The translations under genes were made by a program, and so were the position numbers. From Dimargaris cristalligena (Eukaryota; Kickxellomycota; Dimargaritomycetes; Dimargaritales; Dimargaritaceae), in assembly GCA_027576995.1 (NCBI GenBank), contig JANBQC010000431.1, positions 1 through 24,492 on the forward strand: a stretch of 24,492 bases of DNA, in the 5' to 3' direction. The notes beneath the pieces were generated by a model. It ran no database searches. It was not told the DNA's origin and was given only the letters and a program-made list of their open reading frames with translations. Each line of letters opens with the position of its first letter. Positions within the stretch are counted from its first letter, which is position 1. Of this stretch, positions 1 to 9,639 are shown piece by piece.

Positions 1-1288
1 AATATTACTAGTTAAAAATAAAATTCCCATATATTCTCCCATACACATATAATGTAAACCCTTATATAGCTGGGCTGAATTTCACCCATATCCTTAAGGT
101 CAGATAATTCTGTCAAGGAATCGTATTCGTGTAGCCCATAGTCAATATTTTCCGATTATTAATTGAAAGCAATGCAATACACAGATATGATATTCTCCAG
201 CAAGGGTCTTTTTTTGCATTCTATGTCTTCGGAGATCGGTGACAGTGGTATTTATGACCCTATAAAAACATTAATCCATTCTATTTTCACTATGTTAATA
301 ATTTTGGGGTTTATTATATTCTGGACACGCTAGGCCTAAGGCAATACACCAGCCCACCAGGAGTAGACATACGGTTGTGTTCGGACTCAGCTTCTATCGT
401 CCCACTGATTTGATATCTCTAATTAAATTGTCGCATACTCAGGACATAAATTTATCTTGATAATACATACATCGAACCAAATAAAACTAACCGCAGGTAT
501 CTACCTTGGCCATTTGCTTTAATTCCTCTCTTTAAATATTATTATAAATTACATTAGAAAGGCATTTCATTTAATCTTCTAATTATTTTTTTACTATTTA
601 CAATAACACTAGGCGCCGCACTCAGACCTATAGTCTGTCTTTAGATTAGACCTTAGATAACGTCGATCAATTTGCAATCGAAATCGATGGGCTGAAATAC
701 AATCGACTAGTAACTAAAGATGAGTAAATCTGAAGATGTTCACAGGGTCACCAGCAAGAGAACACTTATTACCAATGGCCTCTGCTACCGAACCAGACTC
801 CATCTTAGTGGTCGATTTTCCACCCACGGCTTCGGAGGAGACATAATATACCGTTGTCGGCCCACATAGTAGTGCCGGTGTTGCGAATCGACGGGTGTAT
901 TTAGAAATGGCCATAGCTGAAAACATTCAATTAAACTAACGTCCTCCCAATAGTAAACTATACAGCAAACCATTTTCGCCATGCTCCTAGTTAGAAAGGG
1001 GGCTTTTATTAATAATACTTTCAAGATTGGCCTATTACAGCACCTAAAAATATATATTGCCTAGGCCAGAATATACGGACCTGAAAAAGTGCTGTCCAAC
1101 TAGAAGGCGGATTATCTATACAATATAATATATTGACGCAGGGTGACAACAAATATTAACATCAAATTCCGAATAAAATCCCCTTCATTAGATGGTATAG
1201 CTCGGCAAATGCCACTTGTCACAACAATTAACTAATTACAAACCCAAAGAGGCTCAATCATGACACCACACTTGACCCTTGTAGAAAA
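1..1288. other. AT-rich gene-free left flank
   Basis: No supported gene. It holds the left copy of a diverged direct repeat (about 80-380; see that entry). Two short minus-strand open frames at 714-926 and 785-1024 overlap each other in different frames and show no recognisable domain, so I treat them as chance. The right part (about 930-1288) is the 3' flank of the minus-strand secreted-protein gene. Confidence 0.6.
80..380 (+). repeat. Diverged direct repeat, left copy
   Basis: This stretch resembles 3799-4100 in the same orientation, at an offset of 3719-3720 bases with very few gaps. The best-conserved blocks are TATAAAAACA (261-270, matching 3981-3990), TATTTTCAC (282-290) and ACACGCTAGGCCTAAGG (325-341, matching 4045-4061). 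In the first 60 bases both copies can be read ungapped to a TAG at the same relative place (139-141 here, 3858-3860 there). Many of the differences are transitions, and in the block from 258 to 380 the left copy more often has A/T where the right copy has G/C. It could be the end of a duplicated, decayed gene plus its 3' flank, or an old non-autonomous mobile element. The left limit is uncertain. Confidence 0.7.
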
Positions 1289-2771
1289 CTAGATATATGT
1301 CTTTGAATTAGTGCCTGTATCCCAGCTGATATCAACCTGAGTCAGTTGTACGTCTTTAAAATAACTGTCCATGACAGGTATAAACAGATTCCCATTTGAG
1401 ACGGTTCCGAATACCTTAGGGTTGATTAGGTATTTGGAAAAACACCTGAGAATAGGTTCCGTATAGCGGATGTGGGTCTTTGGCGACCGATCGGCGAGAC
1501 TCTGTTGGAATATAGATGCTTTGTTATAACAGTTGCGGGCGGCCTTGCGGTCGTCATCGACGGGTATGGCTTCCAACAGCCATTCAAAAGCGTCCTGTCG
1601 ATCTATACCGGAGTTCGTTTTATGGGATCCGCTGAATACCAGCCCCAGGAAAAAGAGGGCCTGGCTTCGAATAGCCACGTCTATCGGGTTCACTAAATTT
1701 TCGGAATCCACCGATATGCCGGTTACAAAGTCCAGTAAACCGGCGTAATCACGCCGTTGAATGATGTATACCAGAAAAGTGGGTATGAGGTGTCTGAACA
1801 GGAAGTCGTCAATGACCAACATTTTATCTTTCGATTGGCCTGCTCGGGTGTTTTTAACCAAGTATTTCCGTAGTTTACCGTCACGCAAACCGGATGGTAT
1901 CATCTGCCTTAACTGATCGTAAAGCGAGCCATCCCTGACAAGATCGAAAATATGGTTAACGAAAAACACCAAGTAGCCACCAGGATCCCGTCGGGCTCTT
2001 TCCAGGAGAGGGAATTCTTCCGCAACCAATGGATCCAACTGACCATTGATACGAACGTAGTGTAGTGGGTTAGGATTCTTCGTTTTTGATCCCGTGGTAG
2101 TGGTGATTCTAGTGCTGGTGCTGGTGGTGGTCGAGACGGCGTAGTCCGAGACGGAAGTGGCTTCAATGGATGACTTTCCTCGCATGCTTAGCTTGCCGCT
2201 GTCGGTCTGGTTATCGACAACGCTTACTTGTTTTTTTGGTCGCGCTGGCATGCTGATTTTGAGACTTTTGAATAGAGCGGCTATACGGGTCTTCACTCTT
2301 TTAACAGTCGAAGGGTTTGAGGACTGGGTCCAGTATACATGGCGAAAATCGAAGGAATCCCCCACAAGCGGGTCAGCAAAGTGCTGCTGGTGGTCTTCCA
2401 AGAGGGCCAGGTACGAGATGAAGTGCGTATGGAGTAAGTGTTGTTCCTTACTTATGGTACCGCCCTAGAATAAGTGCATGGGATTGAAAAATAATTTAGA
2501 AAAACCGGAATACAGACATGGGTCATATGTTAAAGCGAATAGTATCGAATAGTTCCATGACCTACGTAAATGACCAAGCCTAGGGGTCAAGATATTCGGA
2601 TATCGGATGTGTGTATCTGTTGAGGATAAAAATATATTTGCTTGTGGTTTTATGACTTACCTCGGTGTAGTAGTTATTGTAGGTCTTTATTTTACGCTCG
2701 AAAAGGGGGACACTGGCCACCAAAATATTAGTCCCGATGACTATACAACCTAAGATATTCCACGACCGCAT
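1289..2771 (-). CDS. Predicted secreted protein of unrecognised family, two exons
   Basis: Model: exon 1 is 2771-2661 (37 codons), exon 2 is 2464-1289 (391 residues), joined in phase 0 across a 196-base intron with a GTAAGT donor and CTAG acceptor; total 428 residues. The ATG at 2769-2771 opens a short N-terminus and hydrophobic core (WNILGCIVIGTNILVAS), which looks like a signal peptide, so secretion or surface location is inferred. Residues about 147-166 form a Ser/Thr run, a plausible O-glycosylated linker. The C-terminal 260 residues are a mixed hydrophobic and charged, probably globular, domain I do not recognise. The signal peptide lies on its own exon, which fits a lineage-specific secreted family. 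A TATA-like box lies 115-122 bases upstream of the ATG. The reading frame is certain from 2464 down to the stop; the link to exon 1 is a good but untested splice call. Confidence 0.7.
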
Positions 2772-2885
2772 TGTGTTGAGTATGAAAACTATAGAAAGAA
2801 ATGTATGGTAATATGGCAATGAATTAAATCCAAATAAAATTAATAATAAAATGTGGGTTACCTCGGGGTGCTGGCGAAAAAGGTG

Positions 2886-2893
2886 TATTTATA
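2886..2893 (-). promoter_or_regulatory. TATA-like box upstream of the secreted-protein gene
   Basis: On the minus strand this reads TATAAATA, 115-122 bases before the ATG at 2771. Spacing suits a core promoter with a 5' leader of about 90 bases. In AT-rich DNA such a match can occur by chance. Confidence 0.35.
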
Positions 2894-3596
2894 AGGTATG
2901 TCCCATAGGAAGGGAATGGGGCAGGAAACGGCCATGGTCCCCCTGGACAAAACTCTAAATGGACGGCTAATAGCCTCCTAAAATCATCCGATTTGCATCG
3001 GGGCTATAGTTGAACAGCTGCGCTCATAGACTGGTAAACCCCCTAATCTAAAAACGACTGTATTAAGCTGGTTAATAGTATAGTGGAAAGAAGGGATGGT
3101 TAGTATAAGGGAAGAGTACGCTGTTCATCCAATTACACGAAATCCGATGAGTCTTAGAATTCACATTGGGTCTCTTCGCCACCAATAACAGCCAACCCAC
3201 GGGGTGAAAGAGGCATACTTTTTTAACCACTTCTCCCGTTTCCCTTTTGATAACATTTAGCCGAACGTGGCTGAGCAACTTTAGTACAACTGCCGCATAT
3301 GGTTAGCCATGCGAGCCCCTTCGGAGCACAGGCAAGGGGCCGTGGTGTGTCCTTTTGGGAATTAAACCATGTCCCTCTTTTCGGTTTCCTCTTTTCGAGT
3401 GGGGTGGACTGGAAAAAAAACACGACCACAATTCCTCCGTTTAAGCAACGTAAAACTACATCTTTGAAAAAACCAACCGAACTTCTGGCTGAGAGCTTCG
3501 ACCGATATCTCCTGCCCACCGCCCAACGGCATCGCACTGCTTCCGGTACTTTGGCGCGTAAGATAAATAGTCTACAACATGGGTAATTGATGACGA

Positions 3597-3860
3597 ATGC
3601 TGGTAGTACATGTCGGTCGACAGGGGGGTCGTCACTATTGCTACTTGTATCGGGTAGCACGGGTCGCATTTAAGACAAGGGCAACGGAGCAATCGGCGAA
3701 TGTCCTACCACTATTTAGAGAGCACAGGTGGGAAAACTTAGCCTGGGCCACAGTACTCATTCGAAGACTTATTCAAGGGCGCCCTGTTACTTTGCTAGAT
3801 AGTTACACATCTCCAAGTCCAGAGAGTTCGGCCAAATTATCTTTTCTGTGTGTCCTATAG
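3597..3860 (+). pseudogene. Open frame ending in the repeat; possible gene relic
   Basis: An 87-codon plus-strand frame with no recognised domain. Its last 13 or more codons (SPSPESSAKLSFL...) align without gaps to the left repeat copy, where the same register also ends in TAG (139-141). Upstream the left copy has a frame-breaking one-base gap and a TGA, so it cannot encode the same protein. This suggests the 3' end of an old duplicated gene, at least one copy of which is broken. No start, splice sites or homology support a functional product, so function is unknown. Confidence 0.25.
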
Positions 3861-4100
3861 TCAACTTTTATTCGATTTTCGTTGTAAGTCATTGTAATAA
3901 GAGGGCAAGCTATTTTCTACCTAACCGCTATAATTGCACATTATACCTTGAGAGAGAGGTATAAATCGGTATCATGGTCCTATAAAAACACCGAACCACA
4001 TTATTTTCACTGCGTCAACAATTGTGGGCTTAATTTTGTTCTAGACACGCTAGGCCTAAGGTGGCGCACCAGCCCACTCAAAATAGACGGATAGTTGCAC
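3799..4100 (+). repeat. Diverged direct repeat, right copy
   Basis: Partner of the repeat at about 80-380, same orientation. It contains TATAAAAACA (3981-3990) and ACACGCTAGGCCTAAGG (4045-4061). It lies just 3' of the minus-strand 7TM gene, while the left copy lies about 0.9 kb 3' of the minus-strand secreted-protein gene, so the two flank comparable positions. I saw no third copy in the window. Confidence 0.7.
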
Positions 4101-4270
4101 TTTGTACGGTTTAGGAACAGCCCACCTATCCGCTATATTGGTTCTTACGGAAGAGATTACTCGACCCCCTTTTGTGGCTTTGAACACCCTGTCGAAGCTG
4201 CCATGTAATCATCCAACTTGTGGTTATAACTGGTAAAATTTAAAAACAAATACAACAGTGTACGAGTGTC

Positions 4271-5094
4271 TCAATTAGTAACACGGACATTGGAATGTAG
4301 CCATTTCCCAGTTTGCCCAGTATTTGCCAAAAATGTAAATGTATACGCTGCCCTTTTCGTAGGAATATTATAATCGGTAATACGGGTTGTGGCGAATTTG
4401 GCCCATACTTACCGGATAGAACGATGAAGACGACCATGTAATCGTTGATAGTTTGTATAAACCCGGCCAGACCTAGGACGAACCGCACGGAGGTGGTAGC
4501 AATCCAGAAAAACATGCCGTCCCGGAACAGAATGATGTATAGGGTGGACTGGTTACTGCGATAGGCCCGGAAAATACTGATAAGAAACTGCCAGGAAACC
4601 ATAAAATTGAACAAGAGATCTAGCGCCACGGAGGTGGTAAAACTGTATTGTTCGAATATCGTACTACATTCGGGAGATTGGTCATTGTAAACCAGGCGTA
4701 CCAGGGCGATGGCCGTAATATGAGCCGCGATGGACAAAGTTTGAAGCGTATTCATGGTATACAATACCCATTTGGATAATTTGCTCGCATAGTACGCCTT
4801 GGTAATAAGGATGAACCCGGAAAAGGCGATGGAGATGATGTAGAGGGCGTAGAAGATTGCCGAATAGGCGGGGCATGATATCCGGAGGGAATCCCGTAGG
4901 TTGATAAAAATGGCCAGTATAGCATTGAGCAGGTTCATCACGAAGCACATGGTGTGGATAGGGCGCTGGGTCCGCATGATAGTGCGGGTGGACAGAAAGA
5001 GGGAGTACCACATAATGAGTAGAAGCAGTGCTGTACCGAGCCGGGAGAAATGGAGTACAACCCAACTGGACGCATTTAATTGCATAAGGTCCAT
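4271..5094 (-). CDS. Predicted seven-transmembrane protein, two exons
   Basis: Model: exon 1 is 5094-4413 (227 codons plus 1 base), intron 4412-4348 (65 bases, GTAAGT donor, GGGCAG acceptor), exon 2 is 4347-4271; total 252 residues. Hydrophobic segments are at about 11-35, 46-66, 77-100, 109-135, 150-175, 183-213 and 219-236. The splice is supported by what it does: it completes the seventh segment and gives a short polar tail, whereas reading through the intron gives a Pro-rich, less plausible end. The N-terminus is short with an N-glycosylation site (NAS, 7-9). The topology resembles G-protein-coupled-receptor-like or other orphan 7TM membrane proteins of early-diverging fungi, but I see no diagnostic family motif and assign no ligand or function. 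A TATA-rich stretch lies about 65 bases upstream. It lies between repeats and relics, without conserved neighbours. Confidence 0.7.
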
Positions 5095-5591
5095 TTGGGC
5101 TTAATTATATTAGTGTAGGTGGTGTGGGTATGCTAGTAAGGAAATAGAGCCGCGTGCGTTATATATTATAGCAGCAATATTGTGTTCGCAAGAAGTAGCA
5201 AGAAATATAACGTAAGCGAGATAAATAGTATTCGAAATAAGGAAGTAAGAAGATAACTGGGGTCTAAAGGGTAGCAGGGAAGGAACCAAGCGTCTACTTA
5301 TATCATCCTGCTCTTATACCCCATACGATGGGTAACATTGAGGGATTAAGACGGTAGATGGATGGGTGCGGGTGTTGTTGTCCTAGGGTGTAGTCCATGG
5401 ACTCCCCCGTTCTTCCCGATTGGGAATGTATTGGTGAAACTAGTATATAGAGGGCATCACTGGCACACAGCATTGACTGGCTAGAGCGGGATATTAAGTC
5501 GTCTATCAGCAGATTCACTATTAGGGCCACATTAGCTATAGTACCCTGGGTCTTTGAAACAACACATAGGGATCTACACTACAATAGAAAA

Positions 5592-6020
5592 TTAAAAGAC
5601 CTGGGCGATAGAGCTAGCGTAAATCTCAGGTATCCAACAAATCATTGGCTCGGCCGCGGATAATGTGGGTGGGTTGAAAAGGGAATTCTTTCGGGCATCC
5701 CTTCCTGATATGTCACCAAAGCAAATATATTCGGGATAGTTAGAAACACTTTCATTCAATATCAGATATTCCGTTTTTTGAGAGCACATTCCAAAATGCC
5801 CATTTAGCCAGTGCTGTAGTATGGTAATAGGGCTACGAATGAACCGAACTAACGTGATGGAAATACATGGAACTTCTGAATATAACCCATGATCCCAGAA
5901 ATATCCAATAGTTGGAGCTGTGAATTATGTGGTTCGACAGGTATCAAAGGCACACCATTCCACTTACACCAGTTCGGCAACATAAAAGACCAGTACATTA
6001 GTTCCAATCAGATATACCAT
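5592..6020 (-). pseudogene. Possible relic of a secreted-protein gene
   Basis: On the minus strand an ATG at 6018-6020 opens a 17-codon hydrophobic stretch, MVYLIGTNVLVFYVAEL, followed directly by a GTAAGT donor (5967-5962). The IGTN(I/V)LV core matches the signal peptide of the protein at 1289-2771 (IGTNILV), and there too a donor follows the exon. Downstream, about 109 codons stay open (from about 5918 to a stop at 5592), but no acceptor joins the two pieces in frame with normal intron length. I read this as a decayed paralogue or a chance match; the shared motif is short. Confidence 0.25.
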
Positions 6021-8199
6021 TCCGATAGCGCCGGTATTTCTTCCACTTATTTTGATTGCAAATGGAATGGCAGTGGCCTGGTATACTCGAGCTAGCGAAC
6101 TTGCTGCTATTGCTTTCCATTCCGCTCTGAGCTGGCCGGGCTTGGTCAAGCTGTGGGTTATTATCACTCTGTATAGATGGACAGGTGTAGATGTGAGTGA
6201 GAAGACGGATATCGGGATCCCTGGTCCAACCTGAGATTATGAGGTTTCACGAAAGATCAGCCTACGGCTTAATATGGTATGGCCCTGTCTTACCCCATCT
6301 GGCAATCATTGTTGCGGAGGCTGTAGAAACAAAACAAAATGTTCGTCGGCCAAGTAGATTCCCTAACCAGCCGGGCCATGCACAACCCTGACAATACAAA
6401 TTGGTTTGGTTGGCCATGGTTCTTACCTTTCGCCCTCTCATTCGCTTTCAGGACCGTGTCCTCCACAGTGACCCAGCCTGGCTATGGGTCAATAAACCTG
6501 TAAATCAAATAATCCACTAATACGATCGCTATGGCTAGAGGGCAGAGCAGGGTGGTTTTTAAATAATGACGATATAATCACCCTCTGACTTAGTGTGAAT
6601 TAGCATACTAAATGACTGTATCAAAAGTGGGAGAACCATATTCAATGTTGGCTGGTGATCCCGTACTTTGAAGGGGATTGTTGGGCTGAACAAGTACTGA
6701 ATCGGGAATGGCCTTGATTCCTGTCTTTTTTTTAACTGTATACCCGATTGATAAGTCAGAGCAGACCACAGCCACCCCCACCCTTTTATTTAGAATGACC
6801 AAAAGATGTTGGTATTCAATTGAACAGGTAAATGTGGCCAATTGAGTTGTTTTTGGAAAGGCATGGCTTCAAGCCCCCCCAAAGCGATCATATTTCAGCT
6901 GGTTGTAAAAAGGGTACACAGAGCATCGTCTAATTCACACCCATTCACTCGCTTTACGGCTGTTGCTAAAGGATTTCATTTAAATTTCACAGGAAAACAG
7001 GATTCGATCAATATAAGCAAAGTATCTCGATGAATAAGGAAGCTGGCAATCAACGTGTGACTCTATGGCTATGTTTCCTATTTGGTTCACGTTAGTAATC
7101 GATTGACCGTGGACTCACGAGTCCGAGGAAAGTAGGGTGTAGTCCAATCAAAGGAGCGTGGAGTGATCACACACGGCTTGACTTTCCACCCCCTATTTTG
7201 GCCAACACTAGAGTCAGCTGTTGCTTTTGAACGGAACAGGAGAGGACATCCCTTTCTAGGCCGTGGTTCCCTATCGGCAATGCGATACATACCCAAACCC
7301 AGACCCAAATGTATCAATTTCCTAGATTGGTGTAATGAAGTTTGGCTAAATTCGGGATGAGCTCGCCAAATACGCGAGGGCGGCAGGTTGGCGGGGAGGA
7401 GGTGGAGGTTGCCAATTCACAGATGGAGTGTATGGTCTCTTATTAGCAGTGACTTACTCGCTCAGAAGGGCAAGAATTGCCACAACACTGGAATTCGACT
7501 GAGAGGTGGGGCTCTTGGTATATATTTAGAGAAATAAAAAGGGATAAGGGTCCTGGGAACATTTAGAGGGTAGATAAGACCACGCGGACGCAGACCAGCC
7601 GGCGACTGAAACGCCCATTCAGAATGATTACGCGCCACTCAGTAAGCTAACTTGGGGTAAGCACGGGAAGGGGAGGAAATGCTCGAAAGACGACTAGCCA
7701 GGGCTACCCTAAACTGTTAAGAACCCCACTATTCAGCGGGGCGACAAATTCGTAATATCCGCCGGTAATATAATGAAGCCGTAGACTTTTAGGATATATA
7801 TTCTTTTAATTTGGCTTCGTTTAACCGCAGTCAAGTTACATCACTGAGCCCTTGGCAGTTGCGCTATAGCCCGGGTTTAACTTAATGGCTCTGCCCCTCC
7901 GCTGCCTGACACTTCTGAATCTAACTCACAAGTTTACTAGTTAGATATTACCAACCCCATCAGCAAAGATCGCCAGCTTTCCAATATGGTAGGGGAGAGG
8001 TGTTCCCCCGTTCCCACACCAAGTAGAGACGCCCTTACATTTTAGGCCACCCAATAAATCACTTCACGGGTAATCTTGACTGTACCCTTAGACTTGCTAT
8101 AGCAGCAATCGATGTCGTTCCATAGAACTACGTTTATAGGAATAGTCCGATCAGCAGAAAAAAAGCACCCCCTCCCGTTGTTCGATGGCACTAATTGGG

Positions 8200-8215
8200 T
8201 ATATATATATATATA
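8200..8215. repeat. (TA)8 microsatellite
   Basis: Eight uninterrupted TA units in the 3' flank of the proteasome gene. A longer (TA)10 tract lies in an RPA49 intron. Confidence 0.9.
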
Positions 8216-8327
8216 ACCGGAAAAGAGAAGTAAGAATCAGACGATGAAAAGTCGGGGAGAGTCAGAGGAGAGAGAAAGCGAGAGGGCAGGGCTAGAAAGG
8301 GAGTAAAAAGTACAAAAAAAATGAAGA

Positions 8328-9571
8328 TTAGGCCTCGGTTTCCATGGGGGCTACCGAGTCATTGCCCAGCAGGGGCTGACTGGGAGCATCGCTGGTATCA
8401 TCACTGTCCAACTGGTCTAGATACGGCTTAACGTCATCACCCTCAATCATCGTGAAGGGCTGGTCCTTTCCCACATAGGCGATGGAGCAGTTGAGGGTAT
8501 CCAGCTGCTTATCCTGGGGAAGGGTATCGCGCAGGGCCCGCAAGCCGTGCTTGACCAGTTGGTCCAGGGGGGCATCGACAAACGTGTCGAATTTCTTTTC
8601 CAGGTAAGTCCGAGCGGACTGGGAGCGGGACCCGATGGACATGGCGAAGTATTCCAGGACATTGGCGGAGGGTGAGAATTCGTACAGATGGGGACCGGTT
8701 TGATCGTACCCAATGACCAGTAGACCCACTCCGTAGGGACGCCGGCCGTACTCCTGGGTGTTAACCTGGGCCTTGTCACTGAGCGCGGAGGCGACACGGA
8801 AAAGGGGTAACGGGCGATCGTACAGCATTCGGGACTTCATGGCCTCGTTACGCATGAAGTTGCTCAGGACTCGGGCGTCAGAGGTCAACCCGGCGATGGC
8901 AATACCCATGTGTTCGTCAATGTGGAAGATCTTCTTTTGGTAAGACGCCAGTTCACCCGGGGAGCGCTTGACGGCGACGAGGACGGCGAAGTCGTTGGAT
9001 CGAAGGCCAACTACGGCGGAACCTTGCTTCACCGCCTCCATGGCATATTCGATTTGGTGGATTCGGCCCTGGGGACTCCAGGTGGAGGCATCGTTATCGT
9101 ATTGATTGCGAAACTAGAATAGAGCGCGGTTTAATATGAGGGTCGGCGGGGAAGGGAAGTGTGGGTGTTTTGGAGGAGGGAGGGGGGGGGAGAAGTTAGC
9201 TAAATCTATGACGCGAGAGAGAGAGGTCCGCAGGCACTTTCATATGACACCGCTACTGCGAAGCCGCCGTTCAGTGATGTGACTTGGTCATTTGTAAAGA
9301 GTAACAGCTAACACCGGGGGAACTAGACCTGGGTTGTCCCAGCAATCCGGTTGTGGTTACGGTTGTAATGGCGCCGGGGAAAGTGAATCCCCGGCGTTGA
9401 GGAAGGACAAGGCATAGTCCTTTCCTATTCCTAGACAATCCACCGGGGCTGGAATATGGTCTAGAATGAGACCCCTTTTCACGGGATACCTCGATAGAAG
9501 TTCTGGCAAACGCCAACTGGGACTAGGTTGAATCCAGATGACAGTGGGAAGGAGGGGCAGATACTTACCAT
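8328..9571 (-). CDS. PRE5: 20S proteasome subunit alpha6 (PSMA1/Pre5)
   Basis: Structural alpha subunit of the outer rings of the 20S proteasome core, which gate substrate entry; acts in cytosol and nucleus. Model: exon 1 is only the ATG (9571-9569), followed at once by a GTAAGT donor; the 455-base intron (9568-9114) ends in CTAG; exon 2 is 9113-8328. Total 262 residues, against 263 for human PSMA1. Exon 2 starts FRNQYDND and carries the alpha-type N-terminal signature [17 protein letters not shown]. Later family blocks include [60 protein letters not shown] and [13 protein letters not shown]. The tail is acidic ([19 protein letters not shown]), as in this subunit and not in other alphas. The family always begins MFR, which is why the single-codon exon is needed; starting at the first ATG of exon 2 would delete 25 conserved residues. 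A PACE-like element lies 54 bases upstream. Confidence 0.96.
9372..9396. repeat. GC-rich hairpin inside the proteasome gene intron
   Basis: A perfect 9-bp inverted repeat, CGCCGGGGA / TCCCCGGCG, with a 7-base loop, within the long first intron. A second small stem, CTGGG TTGT CCCAG, lies about 40 bases to the left. It could shape pre-mRNA folding or belong to an intron-encoded RNA, but I found no clear C/D or H/ACA boxes. Confidence 0.6.
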
Positions 9572-9624
9572 GGCGATATGTGACGGGCGGAGTTATAAAC
9601 GCAATGGGCTAATATAGGGTTAAA

Positions 9625-9633
9625 GGTGACAAA
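9625..9633 (+). promoter_or_regulatory. PACE-like proteasome promoter element
   Basis: GGTGACAAA differs by one base from the proteasome-associated control element GGTGGCAAA, the Rpn4 site of budding yeasts. It lies 54 bases upstream of the PRE5 start codon. The position is right for a proteasome gene, but Rpn4-PACE control is established mainly in Saccharomycotina, and a single 8/9 match is weak. Confidence 0.25.
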
Positions 9634-9639
9634 CAGGTG

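Larger units (their letters stand above)
2894..4270. other. Intergenic region with uncertain open frames
   Basis: No gene I can defend. A plus-strand open frame at 3299-3586 (95 codons, basic, no recognised domain) and a minus-strand frame at 3223-3669 overlap each other; neither has a signal peptide or conserved motif. A further plus frame, 3597-3860, ends inside the right copy of the direct repeat and is listed separately. The part nearest 4270 is the 3' flank of the 7TM gene. Confidence 0.5.
5095..8327. other. Gene-poor 3.2 kb between 7TM gene and proteasome gene
   Basis: No intact gene. The first 100 bases are the 7TM promoter, and about 8220-8327 is purine-rich 3' flank of the proteasome gene. 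Between them are short open frames on both strands without domains; the minus-strand frames at 5303-5530, 5592-5918 and 6608-6841 are the longest that could be relics. A signal-peptide-like fragment at 5968-6020 is listed as a possible pseudogene. A 14-base hairpin at 7111-7124 and a (TA)8 run at 8200-8215 are the only other structures I noticed. Confidence 0.55.

Noticed and set aside
3299..3586. 95-codon plus-strand frame, basic
   Set aside because: No domain, signal or conserved motif, overlaps an equally long minus-strand frame; insufficient to call a gene.
7111..7124. Hammerhead-ribozyme-like stem GGACTCACGAGTCC followed by GAGGAAAG
   Set aside because: The stem II-like hairpin and a GAAA are present, but the essential CUGANGA core before the stem is absent (the sequence there is GACCGT), and no matching stem I or III was found.
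8328..9041. Proteasome gene starting at the ATG of MEAVKQGS
   Set aside because: The frame upstream encodes the conserved alpha-subunit N-terminus, so the internal Met is residue 26.
9271..9516. 81-codon minus-strand frame
   Set aside because: Lies wholly in the first intron of the proteasome gene, lacks a domain, and has no splice-supported role.
9114..9568. Box C/D snoRNA in the proteasome intron
   Set aside because: No RTGATGA box on the transcribed strand with a paired CTGA; the nearest resemblance (GTGATGT near 9276) is on the wrong strand and imperfect.
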